This document shows, piece by piece, positions 42,408 through 54,102 of a DNA stretch of 64,000 nt. The translations under genes were made by a program, and so were the position numbers. The notes beneath the pieces are model-generated. The model made no database searches. It was not told the DNA's origin and was given only the letters and a program-made list of their open reading frames with translations. This DNA comes from Deinococcus puniceus. Lineage in GTDB: Bacteria; Deinococcota; Deinococci; Deinococcales; Deinococcaceae. Position 1 is the first letter of the stretch. Each line of letters opens with the position of its first letter. The stretch is taken from positions 1,224,501-1,288,500 of the forward strand of contig NZ_CP011387.1 in NCBI RefSeq assembly GCF_001644565.1, written 5' to 3'.

Positions 42408-42460
42408 GCCCCAATCTACCGCTCTCATCTTTCCTACCGCCTTACCTCACGCCCGCCCTC

Positions 42461-42466
42461 TAGCCT
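42461..42466 (+). promoter_or_regulatory. -10 box TAGCCT for the DUF4127 gene (leaderless)
   Basis: TAGCCT ends seven bases before the ATG at 42474, which is also where a signal peptide begins. Confidence 0.6.
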
Positions 42467-42473
42467 GAAGCCC

Positions 42474-43742
42474 ATGCTCAAGCCTGCCTTTTTCCTCTCC
42501 TTCCTGTCTGCGGGTCTGTTCCATGCGGGCGCACAGACCTTTATTCCGCTGGATTCCCGGCCTGCCACACGGGTGCTGCCTGCCCTGATCGCGGGCCTGA
42601 ATGGGCGTGACATACAGGTGGTGCCCGCCGAACTGCTGGGCAATGCCACACGCGGCGCAGACCCGGCAGCCCTGACGGCTTGGCTGAATGCTCAACCAGT
42701 GGGCGGCCCGCTCGTTGTGGCGCTGGACGCCCTCGCGTATGGCGGCCTCGTGCAGTCGCGCACCAGCCCCCTGACCACCGATGAGGCTTTGGCCCGCTTG
42801 GCCCCGCTCAGAGACTGGAAAACCCGCACCGGGCAGCCTATCTACGCCTTCATCACGCTGCCGCGCGAGCCGGACGCCACCAACCGGGAACGCAATCTGG
42901 AGGTGACGCGCCGCATGATCGACTGGGCGCGGGAAGGCGTATTTGCCGAGCTTCACATTGCTTGGGATGATGCGTTGCCCGGCAGCCCCGCCCCAGCGGA
43001 AGGCGCAGCGCTGGCGCAGAATGCCCCGGCCAATGTGCGGGTGTACCCCGGTGCCGACGAGGTGCTGTCGATGCTGGCAGCCCGCGCTCTGGCTCCTACT
43101 CCCAAAACAGTGCGCGTGGAATACAGCGACCCCAAGGCGGCAGAGGCGGTGATTCGTTACGAGGGGATTCCGCTGACGCAGAGCGCCCTGAACCATGCAG
43201 AGGGCAGCGGCTTCCGTGTCATTCCGTCTGGGCCTGCTGACCTGACGCTGTACGTGTTCAATGGGGGAGACCCGCGCCGCGCCGCTGTGCGAATCAGCGC
43301 CCTGCTGCGGGCTGGCCCGGTGGCGGTGGCCGACGTGGAGCGGGTGAATCTGGGCAATACGCGCCTCTGGTCTGATCTGGCCGTGTTGCGTCAGCCTGCC
43401 AACTTGCGCTCGCTTGCGGCTTGGGGCACTCCCGGCAACAACTTGGGCACGGCTCTGGCCCACGCCAAACTCACTTTGGGCGGTGTGGACGCGGTGCGCC
43501 AAGATGCGCTGCTGGCCCGCCAGTACGCCAACGACATCATCTACAGCGCTGAATTGCGGGCCGCCTTGCGAAAAGCCGTGCCCGAAAACCAACTGAATAC
43601 ACCGCAAGGTCAAGCCGCGCTGCTCAAGCTGGCTGCCGAATATTTCCCGTTGCGCTTGGGGCAGACCTATACCCTTAATGCCGCCGACTTGCCGTGGGGC
43701 CGCTCCTTCGAGTGGGATTTTGAGTTGAAGGGTGGGTGGTGA
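42474..43742 (+). CDS. DUF4127 family secreted protein
   Basis: This 422-residue protein begins with a signal peptide ([19 protein letters not shown], about 1-20) and immediately has [19 protein letters not shown], close to the family's PLDDRP opening. Further blocks are [16 protein letters not shown] near 80, [12 protein letters not shown] near 125 and the C-terminal [13 protein letters not shown]. The domain is found in bacteria with no established biochemical role. The -10 box and the signal peptide agree on the start. Confidence 0.8.
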   Translation: MLKPAFFLSFLSAGLFHAGAQTFIPLDSRPATRVLPALIAGLNGRDIQVVPAELLGNATRGADPAALTAWLNAQPVGGPLVVALDALAYGGLVQSRTSPLTTDEALARLAPLRDWKTRTGQPIYAFITLPREPDATNRERNLEVTRRMIDWAREGVFAELHIAWDDALPGSPAPAEGAALAQNAPANVRVYPGADEVLSMLAARALAPTPKTVRVEYSDPKAAEAVIRYEGIPLTQSALNHAEGSGFRVIPSGPADLTLYVFNGGDPRRAAVRISALLRAGPVAVADVERVNLGNTRLWSDLAVLRQPANLRSLAAWGTPGNNLGTALAHAKLTLGGVDAVRQDALLARQYANDIIYSAELRAALRKAVPENQLNTPQGQAALLKLAAEYFPLRLGQTYTLNAADLPWGRSFEWDFELKGGW

Positions 43743-43759
43743 GGGGCGGGCGTTGATGT

Positions 43760-43875
43760 GGCGTGTGAACCCCCCAGTCTGCTTCGCAGCCAGCCCCCCT
43801 TGAAGGGGAGCGCAACAGCATTTGTCCTCCCCTCAAGGGGGGGCGTTGCGTCAGCAACGGGGGGGTTTACACGCC
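43760..43875. repeat. Dispersed palindromic repeat, copy 2
   Basis: The shortest and cleanest copy. Terminal arms GGCGTGTGAACCCCCC and GGGGGGTTTACACGCC pair almost perfectly; inside are AGTCTGCTTCGCAGCCAGCC, CTTGAAGGGGAGCG and CTCCCCTCAAGGGGGGG. It fills most of the gap between convergent genes. Confidence 0.88.
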
Positions 43876-43902
43876 ACCGTACTCTTCCAACTCCCCCTCC
43901 CC

Positions 43903-44793
43903 CTACTCCTTCAAACTCAGCAGCAGCGCCGCCCCGATTACTAGGGCCGCGCCCAGTAACGCCGTGACCGACAGGCGTTCGGCAAACAGCCACGCGGCCA
44001 ACGCAGCGGCTACCACCGGTTCTAGGCTGGCAATTACGCTGGCGCGGGTGGCGGGCAGGCGCGGCAGGCCGAGGCTATAGGCGGTGTAGGCGAGGTACGT
44101 GGACAGGAAGGCGATGGCCCCCAGCCCAGTCCACGCGGCGGGTGTTTTGGCGCTGAATTCTACGAACGGCAGCAGGCCCAACGCGCCCACTGGCAGGGCC
44201 ACAGCCAGCAGCGCAGGCGGCGAGTAGCGGCCAAAAAACGCTTTGCCATAGAGGTAATACAGGCTGTAGGTGAATCCAGCGACTAGGCCAAACACCAGCG
44301 CCGCCGCCGACACGGTGACGCCCCTCCCGCCGCCGAGGCTGATCAGGGCAATGCCCGCCAACGTTCCGGCCACCGCCAGCACGTCGCGCTTGCCCAAGCG
44401 TTCGCGCAACACGGCCCAGCCGAACAGGGCCACGAATGCCGGGGCCGTGTACAGCAGCACGCTCGCCAAACTTGCGCCGCCTGCCCGCACTGCCAATTGG
44501 TAGGAGCCGTAAAAGATGCTGACGCCTGCGATGCCGAACGCCGCCGTGATCCAGAAGTCACGGCCACGCGGCAAGGGCGCACGAATCAGCGCGGCGTGGG
44601 TGGCAAACAGGCCGCCGCCCAACACTGCCCGCCAGAAGGCCACTTCCAATGGCCCTACGCCCGCCGCCTGCACATTCTTGCCAAATATTCCCAGCAGGCC
44701 CCACAGAAACGCCGCCGTCAGAATCAGCAGCGGGGCGGGAATGTTTCGGCTCCAGCCTTTGGCCTGTGCCCCTGCGGGCGCGGAGTCCGTCAT
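43903..44793 (-). CDS. EamA/DMT family transporter
   Basis: This 296-residue protein has ten predicted membrane helices in two EamA repeats, e.g. [20 protein letters not shown] near the N-terminus and [20 protein letters not shown] near residue 260 (the second repeat's conserved SLEPV...E pattern). The family exports amino acids, metabolites or nucleotide sugars; the substrate is not evident. The MTDSAPAGA start at 44793 is one base after the upstream stop, so it is probably co-transcribed with the glucodextranase-C-like gene. Confidence 0.88.
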   Translation of the reverse strand: MTDSAPAGAQAKGWSRNIPAPLLILTAAFLWGLLGIFGKNVQAAGVGPLEVAFWRAVLGGGLFATHAALIRAPLPRGRDFWITAAFGIAGVSIFYGSYQLAVRAGGASLASVLLYTAPAFVALFGWAVLRERLGKRDVLAVAGTLAGIALISLGGGRGVTVSAAALVFGLVAGFTYSLYYLYGKAFFGRYSPPALLAVALPVGALGLLPFVEFSAKTPAAWTGLGAIAFLSTYLAYTAYSLGLPRLPATRASVIASLEPVVAAALAAWLFAERLSVTALLGAALVIGAALLLSLKE

Positions 44794-44794
44794 C

Positions 44795-45649
44795 TCAGAC
44801 GCCCCGTCTGCGCCATACCAGCACCGTCGCGCCAACGGTCAGCAGCAGGCCCACGCCGCCCACAGCGGCCAGCAGCAGGGTGCGGCTGTCGCGGGTTTCG
44901 CCCACCGGGGCCAGCGTATCCAGCGTGTACACCGCCGTATCGTCGGGCGCGGCCAGCACGTCTACCGGGGCGGGGGCACTGGCGCGGCTGGCCTGCAACG
45001 CCGAGGTATCTGTCCCGGTGCTGGGCCGCAAAATGCCGTCGGCACTCAGGGGCGAATACACGCTGCTCGTGACCCAGTAGGCGTACTGGCCGGATGGAAT
45101 GGCCGTATCGATAATCAGATTTGTGCCCTCTATAGTTACGGTGGGGGCCGCCATCGGCACAGGCTTTTGCCCTACAGCCGCCGCGCTCTCCTGTGCGGTG
45201 GGCAGGCCCTCCAGCGTAGCCCCGGCCCCGGTCACGCGGACATGGTAGTGCCAGCCGCCCGCGCCGCGCACGTTCAGGCCCAAGTTTCCCAGCGTGCGTA
45301 CCGTACCCAGCGGAGACTTCACAAAAATATCGACCACACTGGCCGAGAACCCGGAGGGCAAGCCCCACGGATTTTCGATGCGTCCCAGTCCCACCGTAAA
45401 GCGCATTCCAGCCGATGGTTTAGCCGTGCCCTGAAGCAGTGGCAGGCTCTTTTTGGCCGCGTTGCCCAACGCTTCGGCCCGGAATTCTCGCAGGTCAAGG
45501 GCGTCGCCGCTGATGGCCGGGCGGGTGGGCAGCACGTAGCCGCCGTCGCCGCGTGCATCGCCCGCCGGGTCTGGATAGGAAAAGAGGGCCGCAAACAGCA
45601 GGGGCACAGACAGCATCGGCGCAGACAGGAGCGAAACGGGCAACAGCAC
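44795..45649 (-). CDS. Glucodextranase C-domain-like, membrane-anchored protein
   Basis: This 284-residue protein has an N-terminal signal sequence (about 1-22) and a beta-sandwich domain (about 22-220) with the pattern [16 protein letters not shown], a DLREF strand, [20 protein letters not shown] and a W-x-Y strand. These resemble the C-terminal domain of glucodextranase and similar surface proteins. One C-terminal membrane helix with a basic stop-transfer end (LVWRRRG) follows. It probably sits on the outer face of the cytoplasmic membrane. TATACT lies seven bases before the GTG start. Confidence 0.72.
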   Translation of the reverse strand: MLLPVSLLSAPMLSVPLLFAALFSYPDPAGDARGDGGYVLPTRPAISGDALDLREFRAEALGNAAKKSLPLLQGTAKPSAGMRFTVGLGRIENPWGLPSGFSASVVDIFVKSPLGTVRTLGNLGLNVRGAGGWHYHVRVTGAGATLEGLPTAQESAAAVGQKPVPMAAPTVTIEGTNLIIDTAIPSGQYAYWVTSSVYSPLSADGILRPSTGTDTSALQASRASAPAPVDVLAAPDDTAVYTLDTLAPVGETRDSRTLLLAAVGGVGLLLTVGATVLVWRRRGV

Positions 45650-45656
45650 GCCCGCA

Positions 45657-45662
45657 AGTATA
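45657..45662 (-). promoter_or_regulatory. -10 box TATACT for the glucodextranase-C-like/EamA unit (leaderless)
   Basis: TATACT on the minus strand is seven bases before the GTG at 45649. Confidence 0.6.
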
Positions 45663-45939
45663 GGTCAGGGCGATGGGCAGCACAGGTGACGCGGCTGAGC
45701 TTGTTCGCGCGCCGCCGTCCTCACCTTGTTGGGGGCATTCATGCGGCCTTGATCTCTGAGCAGTCGAAATCTCTCACGCTGACTAAGGCGGCCTGTGCGT
45801 GTGCCAGTCGGTCTTTCTCGCCGCTTGGCCCACCCGCCTTGGCCAGCACCCTTCGGCCGGATGGGCACTCCCCAACCCTTCCCCCACCGAATGTAAAGCC
45901 ACGGTCAGCTTGCCCGCATTTGTTCCACAAAACGGGGCT
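45663..45939. other. Intergenic region without a recognised gene
   Basis: Between the leaderless promoter reading left and the mini-gene promoter at 45940 there is GC-rich sequence with only frames that look like chance. No repeat of the dispersed family is seen. Confidence 0.4.
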
Positions 45940-45945
45940 TAAACT
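45940..45945 (+). promoter_or_regulatory. -10 box TAAACT for the 38-residue ORF (leaderless)
   Basis: TAAACT is followed by six G residues and then GTG at 45952, the standard leaderless spacing of this window. Confidence 0.5.
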
Positions 45946-45951
45946 GGGGGG

Positions 45952-46068
45952 GTGAAGGGCTTACGCGAGTTCATCGATTGGTTGCGCGAAACGCTGAAGG
46001 GCGCTGTCCAGCCTCCCCGTCAGCTGCAACCCGTCCCGATTCCCGTGCGCGTCCGCGAACGCCGCTGA
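45952..46068 (+). CDS. Possible 38-residue protein
   Basis: The GTG frame encodes a short amphipathic helix (GLREFIDWLRETLKGAV) followed by a Pro/Arg-rich tail (QPVPIPVRVRERR). No family is recognised. Support comes from context: a -10 box six bases upstream and a hairpin with a T-run about 50 bases after the stop form a complete small transcription unit between two larger genes. It could be a membrane-surface peptide. A non-coding RNA is the alternative. Confidence 0.45.
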   Translation: MKGLREFIDWLRETLKGAVQPPRQLQPVPIPVRVRERR

Positions 46069-46117
46069 GGATCATCTCCCTCACTTCTCTCCGTGGTTAA
46101 CCCAAACTGAACTCAGG

Positions 46118-46144
46118 GCGCTTACTTGCGGGTAGGCGCTTTTG
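46118..46144 (+). terminator. Hairpin with T-run after the 38-residue ORF
   Basis: GCGCTTAC (46118-46125) pairs with GTAGGCGC (46132-46139, one G-T wobble) and is followed by TTTT. Confidence 0.55.
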
Positions 46145-46246
46145 CTGTGTGGTGGGATTGGGGAGTGGGGCTGTGCAGTGGGGGAGCTGGGGGCATGACC
46201 TGACCTTCCGGTGACGTGGCTCTCCGTGTCCGGCCCACCGCCGCGC

Positions 46247-46252
46247 TATGCT
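46247..46252 (+). promoter_or_regulatory. -10 box TATGCT for rel (leaderless)
   Basis: TATGCT ends seven bases before GTG 46260. The box contains the ATG at 46248, so that in-frame ATG is unlikely to be the start. Confidence 0.6.
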
Positions 46253-46259
46253 GCCCCGC

Positions 46260-48671
46260 GTGTCCGGCCCGTCAAACAGCAACCCGTCCGATGTGCCCTC
46301 TGATCTTCCCCTGTCCGGGCCAGAAGCCAGCCTTGGCGCGCCGTCCGTCTCCGCCGCAGGAGAAGATGCCCGCGCTGACGATCACGGCATGGCCGAACTG
46401 CGGGTGCTGATTTCCGAACGCCCACAGGCCGAACAGGAGCGGGTAGAAAAGGCCTACATCTTTGCCCGCGACGCCCACGACGGCGTGAACCGCAAGAGCG
46501 GCGAGCCGTACATCACGCACCCGGTGGCGGTGGCCGTCATTCTGGCGCGGCTGGGCATGGACACCGACAGCCTGATGGCGGGCCTGCTGCACGACACTGT
46601 TGAGGATGTAGACGGCATTACGTTTGAGCTGATTGAAGCGGAGTTTGGCCCTGACGTCCGGCGAATTGTGGAGGGCGAAACCAAGGTCAGCAAACTGAGC
46701 AAGCAGGGCAGTCAGGTGGCCGAGGTGAAGGACGCCGGACGCGATATGCAGGCCGAAAATCTGCGCCAGATGCTGATCGCCATGACTGCCGATATCCGGA
46801 TCATCGTGGTGAAGCTGGCCGACCGCCTGCACAACATGAGGACGCTGGGCAGCATGAAGCCCGAAAAGCAGCAGCGGATTGCCCGCGAAACGATGGAGAT
46901 TTTCGCGCCGCTGGCCCACCGCCTGGGCATCGGACAGATCAAGTGGGAACTGGAAGACCTCAGTTTCCGTTACCTGCAACCCGACGCCTACGAGTACCTG
47001 CAGACCCGCCTGAGAACCAAGCAGGAAGAACGGGACGCGCTGATTCAGGGCGCGGTGGCGCAACTTCAGGAAGCCCTGATCGATGATCTGGAACTGCCGG
47101 AATGGGTCAGCGACATCGATATTTCGGGCCGCAGCAAGCATCTCTGGAGCATTCACAACAAGATGCAGAAAGAGGGCAAGGCGCTGGAACAGATTTTCGA
47201 TCTGCTGGCGATCCGCGTGATCCTGAAGCCCAAAGACCTGATCGTGCCGCCGGGAACCGACGAAAAGCGCCGCGAACGGGCCGAGGAAACCCGCGAGAAA
47301 CGCATCTGCTACCACACGGTGTCTATCGTGCATTCTATGTGGACGCCGTTGCCGGGGCGCTTCAAGGACTACATCGCGGTGTCTAAGCCCAACGGCTACC
47401 AGAGCCTGCATACCACCGTGATTACGCAGGGCGGGCAGCCCATAGAGGTGCAGATTCGCAGCTTGCGGATGCATGAGGTGGCCGAATACGGCGTGGCGGC
47501 GCACTGGATGTACAAGCAGGGCGCACAGTTGGCGCAGCGTGACCGTGAGAACTGGATTACCCAACTCCGCGAGCTACAAAACGAGATCAACGACGCCAGC
47601 GACTACATGGACGCCGTGAAAACCGACATCCTGAGCCAGCGCGTGCGGGTGTTTACGCCCAAAGGGTTGGCGATCAGTTTGCCGGTGGGCAGCACTGCCG
47701 TGGATTTCGCCTATCACATTCACACTCGCATCGGGGAAACGACGGTGGGGGCGCGGGTCAACGGCTCCATTGTGCCGCTGTCTCATAAGCTGGGCAACGG
47801 CGACATGGTGCAGATCGTGACCAGCAAGAATGGCCACCCCAGCCGCGATTGGCTGAACTTCACGATTACGCGCAGTGCCCGCTCCAAAATCCGCCACCAT
47901 TTCCGCACGCAGGAGCGCGACGAGGCACTGAAGCATGGGCATGATCTGCTGGAGCGGTACCTGCGGAAACGGCAACTGGCGGTGCGCCAACTGATGAGAA
48001 CGCAACTGCTGGAAGACGCCGCCCATAAGCTGATGGGCACGCGCAATCCCGACGATCTTTATTTTGCGCTCCATTCCGGCAAACTGACGCCCAGCGTGGT
48101 GGCCCGTATCCTGTCTCCCAGTCTGGCGCTGGAGCAGGCCCCGGCTGGCCCCAGCAAACGCGGCCCGGTCACGCCCCGCACGCCCGAACCCGGCGGCGTC
48201 TTTGTGGAGGGCCTGACCACCTCCAGCAAGTTGTCTCAGTGCTGCAATCCCATTCGCGGCGATCAGATCATGGGCTACCTCACGCGGGGCCGGGGCGTCA
48301 GCGTTCACCGGATCGACTGTCCCAACATGATCCGGTTGCTGAAGGACGAACCCGAACGCTGCATCGCTGCGAGTTGGGACGCGGGCACACCGGGCGGCAC
48401 GATTGTGGATTTGGACGTGATCGCGCCGGATCGTCCGGGCCTGCTGGCCGACATTTTGGGCGTCCTGAGCGCCGAAAAACGCAGCCCCATGAAAATCGAG
48501 GCGGGGGTGAATGCCGACAACACCGCGCATATTCACTTGCGAATGGCCGTCACGGGTAATGCCGACCTAGAGTTGGTACGCACAGCCATTTTGCGCGTGC
48601 AGGGCGTGCAAGACATCGTGCGGGCGGGCCGGGGGAAGACTGGGACGCGGAAAAATGGGATGAGCGCTTAG
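46260..48671 (+). CDS. Bifunctional (p)ppGpp synthetase/hydrolase
   Basis: This 803-residue RelA/SpoT homologue makes and degrades the stringent-response alarmone. Order: a disordered N-terminal extension (about 1-45), HD hydrolase domain with HDTVED at 111-116 (intact, so hydrolysis is likely), synthetase domain (about 240-360; GRSKHLWSIHNKM, KPNGYQSLHTTV), TGS (about 395-455; VFTPKGLAISLPVGSTAVDF), zinc-finger-like region with SQCCNPIRGDQIMG, and a C-terminal ACT domain. GTG 46260 is chosen over ATG 46248 because it lies seven bases after TATGCT. Confidence 0.93.
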   Translation: MSGPSNSNPSDVPSDLPLSGPEASLGAPSVSAAGEDARADDHGMAELRVLISERPQAEQERVEKAYIFARDAHDGVNRKSGEPYITHPVAVAVILARLGMDTDSLMAGLLHDTVEDVDGITFELIEAEFGPDVRRIVEGETKVSKLSKQGSQVAEVKDAGRDMQAENLRQMLIAMTADIRIIVVKLADRLHNMRTLGSMKPEKQQRIARETMEIFAPLAHRLGIGQIKWELEDLSFRYLQPDAYEYLQTRLRTKQEERDALIQGAVAQLQEALIDDLELPEWVSDIDISGRSKHLWSIHNKMQKEGKALEQIFDLLAIRVILKPKDLIVPPGTDEKRRERAEETREKRICYHTVSIVHSMWTPLPGRFKDYIAVSKPNGYQSLHTTVITQGGQPIEVQIRSLRMHEVAEYGVAAHWMYKQGAQLAQRDRENWITQLRELQNEINDASDYMDAVKTDILSQRVRVFTPKGLAISLPVGSTAVDFAYHIHTRIGETTVGARVNGSIVPLSHKLGNGDMVQIVTSKNGHPSRDWLNFTITRSARSKIRHHFRTQERDEALKHGHDLLERYLRKRQLAVRQLMRTQLLEDAAHKLMGTRNPDDLYFALHSGKLTPSVVARILSPSLALEQAPAGPSKRGPVTPRTPEPGGVFVEGLTTSSKLSQCCNPIRGDQIMGYLTRGRGVSVHRIDCPNMIRLLKDEPERCIAASWDAGTPGGTIVDLDVIAPDRPGLLADILGVLSAEKRSPMKIEAGVNADNTAHIHLRMAVTGNADLELVRTAILRVQGVQDIVRAGRGKTGTRKNGMSA

Positions 48672-48692
48672 GGGAATGGAGTCCTAGTTTCT

Positions 48693-48822
48693 GGGTGAAC
48701 CCCCCAGTCTGCTTCGCAGCCAGCCCCCCTCAAGGGGAGCGCAAGAGCTTTTGCCCCCACCTCTCCTGCGGAGCTTTGCAAGTCTAAGGGGGGGCGTTGC
48801 GCCAGCAACGGGGGGGTTCGCC
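48693..48822. repeat. Dispersed palindromic repeat, copy 3
   Basis: It starts GGGTGAACCCCCCAGTCTGC and ends GCAACGGGGGGGTTCGCC, with the same internal blocks as copies 1 and 2 plus an extra segment (CACCTCTCCTGCGGAGCTTTG) around 48758. Located between rel and mutS2. Confidence 0.85.
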
Positions 48823-48900
48823 TTCCAAATCAGCCAACACTTCCCATTCCCCAACTTTCCCTAAGCCACACGGCGCACGATTCCAACCCCACCACCTTGT

Positions 48901-48906
48901 TATGCT
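48901..48906 (+). promoter_or_regulatory. -10 box TATGCT for mutS2 (leaderless)
   Basis: TATGCT ends eight bases before the ATG at 48915. Confidence 0.5.
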
Positions 48907-48914
48907 CACAGGCG

Positions 48915-51200
<2,286 letters not shown>

Positions 51201-51287
51201 AGCTCCCCCAGTGTCTGAAGCAGTAAAGTCCGGTTTCTGTGTAAGCCCGATCACGTAGTTCATCTTGAAAACAGGCAGCATGCCGGA

Positions 51288-52367
51288 GTGCCCCATTTCT
51301 CTTCTCTAAGCAAGAGTTTCTTGATCAAAGCAGGCTTTGCTGCCTTGGCTCTGGCCGCAGTTGCCCCCAGTCAAGCCCAATCCACGGCCCCCGAACCCTT
51401 CCGCTTTCAGTTTCCCGCCGGATACTTGGGCCGCTTGGGTGGCACAGAAGGAGTCGTCGATTTTGGCGGTGAAGTGACCAAAGTCAATGCGTTCGGCGTC
51501 CGCGCCTTCCCGCTGCCGACTGTGCAAGACCTGCGCGTGGTGTTGGTCAAGCACAACAAGTACTGGGAATACAACATCAGCACACGCATCAAAGACACCA
51601 CACTCTTGGCCGGAATCGTCAACAACGGTGATGCTGCCGCCGGAATCGCTAAACTGGAAGTCACGCACGACCCGTTCAAGGGCATTCAGTACGGCGCGTC
51701 TATCCAGCAGTCGCAACTCGCATCCCGTGATTCCAGTGCCCGCTTTAATGTCGGTTACGCTTCGAGTGCTTGGCAAGACCGTATTCGTATTCTGAATCTG
51801 GTGGCTTTCAGCCTCGATTCTGTGACCACCACTGAAACCAGAGACGAGCAGTCCGTCGCCATTACGCGGGCGACGGCCACGCCCTACACTTTCTCCCAAG
51901 TCAACGGCGGGTACGGCGAGCCTATCGGCCAGCAGTTCAACTGGCGTTTAGACAGCACTGCCCGCCTGTACACCTTTCCGCTGAATGACAAGGCGCAGTG
52001 GAGTCTAGATGTGACGCCCTCGTTGGAATATCGTCCGGTGGCAGGCGTGACCCTCAACTTATCGCATCTAGAGCGTTTTGCAGGCGGCGAAGTGGCTTTG
52101 CCTAGCCTCAACCTTGTCCGCCATGAAGAGTCTAACGCCACGATCACCTACCGCATTCCCGGCACGCCCGAATTTGGGTTGGGGGCGCTGCGGGTGCGCG
52201 GAACCCGCAACTGGACGAGCGATTACACCTACCTCCGCAACGACGTGCTGCTGAACATCAAAGCCTTACCCTTCCTGATCGGCCCCAGCATCGGCTACCA
52301 GTGGGGGCCAGCCAAAGACGGCAGCGCCAGCCAAATGCTGTACGCGCTGGTGGTCATGGGCAAGTAA
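51288..52367 (+). CDS. Secreted, probable beta-barrel outer-membrane protein
   Basis: This 359-residue protein begins with a signal peptide (about 1-31, ending SQAQS). The rest alternates hydrophobic and polar residues in many short strands with aromatic ends (YWEYNISTRI, FNWRLDSTARLYTF, WSLDVTPSLEYRP, GPSIGYQWG), as in outer-membrane barrels with a distant LptD-like feel. No named family is recognised. The start is taken as GTG 51288; no good ribosome-binding site is visible, so the true start may be slightly different. Confidence 0.6.
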   Translation: MPHFSSLSKSFLIKAGFAALALAAVAPSQAQSTAPEPFRFQFPAGYLGRLGGTEGVVDFGGEVTKVNAFGVRAFPLPTVQDLRVVLVKHNKYWEYNISTRIKDTTLLAGIVNNGDAAAGIAKLEVTHDPFKGIQYGASIQQSQLASRDSSARFNVGYASSAWQDRIRILNLVAFSLDSVTTTETRDEQSVAITRATATPYTFSQVNGGYGEPIGQQFNWRLDSTARLYTFPLNDKAQWSLDVTPSLEYRPVAGVTLNLSHLERFAGGEVALPSLNLVRHEESNATITYRIPGTPEFGLGALRVRGTRNWTSDYTYLRNDVLLNIKALPFLIGPSIGYQWGPAKDGSASQMLYALVVMGK

Positions 52368-52396
52368 AGCCACTTCTTGACTTCTTCTCGGTGAAT

Positions 52397-52428
52397 GAAA
52401 GCCCGCACAGCAGAACAGGCGGGCTTTC
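52397..52428. terminator. Bidirectional hairpin
   Basis: GAAAGCCCGC (52397-52406) pairs perfectly with GCGGGCTTTC (52419-52428). It lies between convergent genes. Confidence 0.7.
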
Positions 52429-52431
52429 ACG

Positions 52432-52599
52432 TCATTCCTGCTCGGCTTCAGCTTCCGGCGGTTGCGTGCTGGGTTCGCCGTTGTCCACGAAGACGCCCTG
52501 TTTGGGCATGTCGGTAGATTGCAACACGTTGCCTTCGGGATGCTGCTGGGCCTGCTCGTCGGCTTGGCGATGTTGGCGGTCTGTGGGTTCCTGAGTCAT
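52432..52599 (-). CDS. Small acidic disordered protein, 55 residues
   Basis: Gln/Glu/Pro-rich with no hydrophobic core ([19 protein letters not shown]), ending EAEAEQE. No family is recognised. The ATG at 52599 lies five bases after TACCCT, a possible leaderless start. A convergent terminator follows. In character it resembles the 62-residue protein at 18221-18409. Confidence 0.5.
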   Translation of the reverse strand: MTQEPTDRQHRQADEQAQQHPEGNVLQSTDMPKQGVFVDNGEPSTQPPEAEAEQE

Positions 52600-52604
52600 A
52601 CGGC

Positions 52605-52610
52605 AGGGTA
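52605..52610 (-). promoter_or_regulatory. -10-like box TACCCT for the 55-residue ORF
   Basis: TACCCT on the minus strand is five bases before the ATG at 52599, slightly closer than the other leaderless examples. Confidence 0.35.
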
Positions 52611-52722
52611 GGGGAGAGTCGGGGGGCCGCGCACGCAGGATTTCCTTTATGCAACCGGTTTTTCCTTCGTGCGGCTGTTCCCAGCATCCACAATGTTTCA
52701 TGCCCACTCTGGGCCTGCGTGA

Positions 52723-52728
52723 TACGCT
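52723..52728 (+). promoter_or_regulatory. -10 box TACGCT for the MFS gene (leaderless)
   Basis: TACGCT ends eight bases before GTG 52737 and lies inside the longer frame that begins at 52719, arguing against that earlier start. Confidence 0.5.
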
Positions 52729-52736
52729 TCCCAGCC

Positions 52737-53903
52737 GTGAGTGTGCCTGAATCTGCCCTGCCCGGAGCCGCCAAATCGGTGCGTTTGTCGCTGCCTCTGC
52801 TGGGTGCGGGGGCGGCGGCATTTTTTACTCTGGGCGTCATTCAGGCCATGTACGGCCCTGCCTTCGCTTTTTTTCAGACCCGGTTTGATGTCGGCACGGC
52901 GGCGGTGGGCTGGATTGCCTCCGTGCATTTTTTGGGATCGGCCCTCGCACCGCCGCTGACAGGCGTGGCCCTGACGCGCTTCAGCCTGCGCCGCGTGGTG
53001 GTGTTCGGCCTGCTGATTCTGGCCGCCGGGGTGGGCTTGGTGGCCTTTGCGCCGCTCTGGAATCTGGCTCTGGCGGGGGCGCTGGTGGGCGGATTGGGCC
53101 TCGGCACGGTCAGTGCGGCCCTGAACGCTGCTTACGCCAGCGTGGGCACCCGCGCCGTGAATCTGGTGAATGCCGTGTTCGGGCTGGGCAGTATTGCCGC
53201 GCCGTTGGTGGTGGCCGGGTTGGCTCCGCGCAGTTTGGCGCTGCCGTTCTTGGTGGTGGCCGCACTCTCGGCCCTGACACTGGGGCTGGTGCGGCTGTGG
53301 GGCGTGCCTGCCATGCAGGCGGCTCCGGCACAGGCCGTCGCGGCGCGTCCGGGGGTGCAGTTCGGGCTGTTCGCGGCCCTAATCGCGGCTTACGTAGGCC
53401 TAGAAGCAGGCTTCGGCGCGTGGCTGGCGCGGCATCTGGACGGCGTCGGGCTGGCGAATTCGGCTTTTATCCTCAGCGGATTCTGGGCGGGCCTGACGCT
53501 GGGGCGCGTCATCACGGGCGCAGTCGGAGCGCGGGTGTCTCCGCCCCGGCTGGTGCTGGTCAGTGCCGTGCTGGTGGCCGTCTGTGCGCTGGCGGCCAGT
53601 CTCACCCCGCTGGCTCCCTTCGCCTACCTGTTGGCGGGCCTCGCCCTCGGCCCTATTTTTGGCACCACCCTCGCGTGGATGACCCATACTCTGCCCGCCC
53701 GCCTGATTCCGTTCCTGCTGGTGGCGGGTTCGGCGGGCGGCATTCTGATGCCGATTTTGCTGGGCGTGCTGTACTCGCGCAGTGGCCCGGCGGCGGTGCC
53801 TGCGGCCTTGGCGGTGTTGGGCGCGGTACTCGTGGCGTTGGTGGCGGCCACGGCCCGCCTGACTCGGCTGCGGCCCCCGGCTGTGGATGGCAGCAAAATC
53901 TAG
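52737..53903 (+). CDS. Major facilitator superfamily transporter
   Basis: This 388-residue protein has about 12 hydrophobic helices, with the MFS-like loop after helix 2 ([20 protein letters not shown]) and a central loop near residue 195. It resembles the FucP/YfkF-like or small sugar/drug transporter groups, but the substrate is not evident. GTG 52737 is preferred because of the -10 box at 52723. A short GC hairpin (CCCCGCACCGGGG near 53981) follows. Confidence 0.85.
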   Translation: MSVPESALPGAAKSVRLSLPLLGAGAAAFFTLGVIQAMYGPAFAFFQTRFDVGTAAVGWIASVHFLGSALAPPLTGVALTRFSLRRVVVFGLLILAAGVGLVAFAPLWNLALAGALVGGLGLGTVSAALNAAYASVGTRAVNLVNAVFGLGSIAAPLVVAGLAPRSLALPFLVVAALSALTLGLVRLWGVPAMQAAPAQAVAARPGVQFGLFAALIAAYVGLEAGFGAWLARHLDGVGLANSAFILSGFWAGLTLGRVITGAVGARVSPPRLVLVSAVLVAVCALAASLTPLAPFAYLLAGLALGPIFGTTLAWMTHTLPARLIPFLLVAGSAGGILMPILLGVLYSRSGPAAVPAALAVLGAVLVALVAATARLTRLRPPAVDGSKI

Positions 53904-54102
53904 CTCCTGACCCCCCACCTTTGCCTGAACGCCGCGCATATGACAGAATGCGCCCGGAATCCCAGTCAACCTGTAAGACCCCGCACCGGGGCAAGTTTAT
54001 CCCCCATCCATTCCTGCCGTGATTTTTCCCTGACACCCTGAACAGGCCTGTGCATGCAGGCGTTTTGTAGCGGGAAGCACCACGGCGCAACCGGAGGCAA
54101 GA

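Noticed and set aside
44516..45955. 479-codon plus-strand frame antisense to the EamA and glucodextranase-C-like genes
   Set aside because: No domain; composition is that of a shadow frame.
46248..46259. ATG 46248 as start of the rel gene
   Set aside because: This ATG lies inside the TATGCT -10 box; GTG 46260 fits the leaderless spacing.
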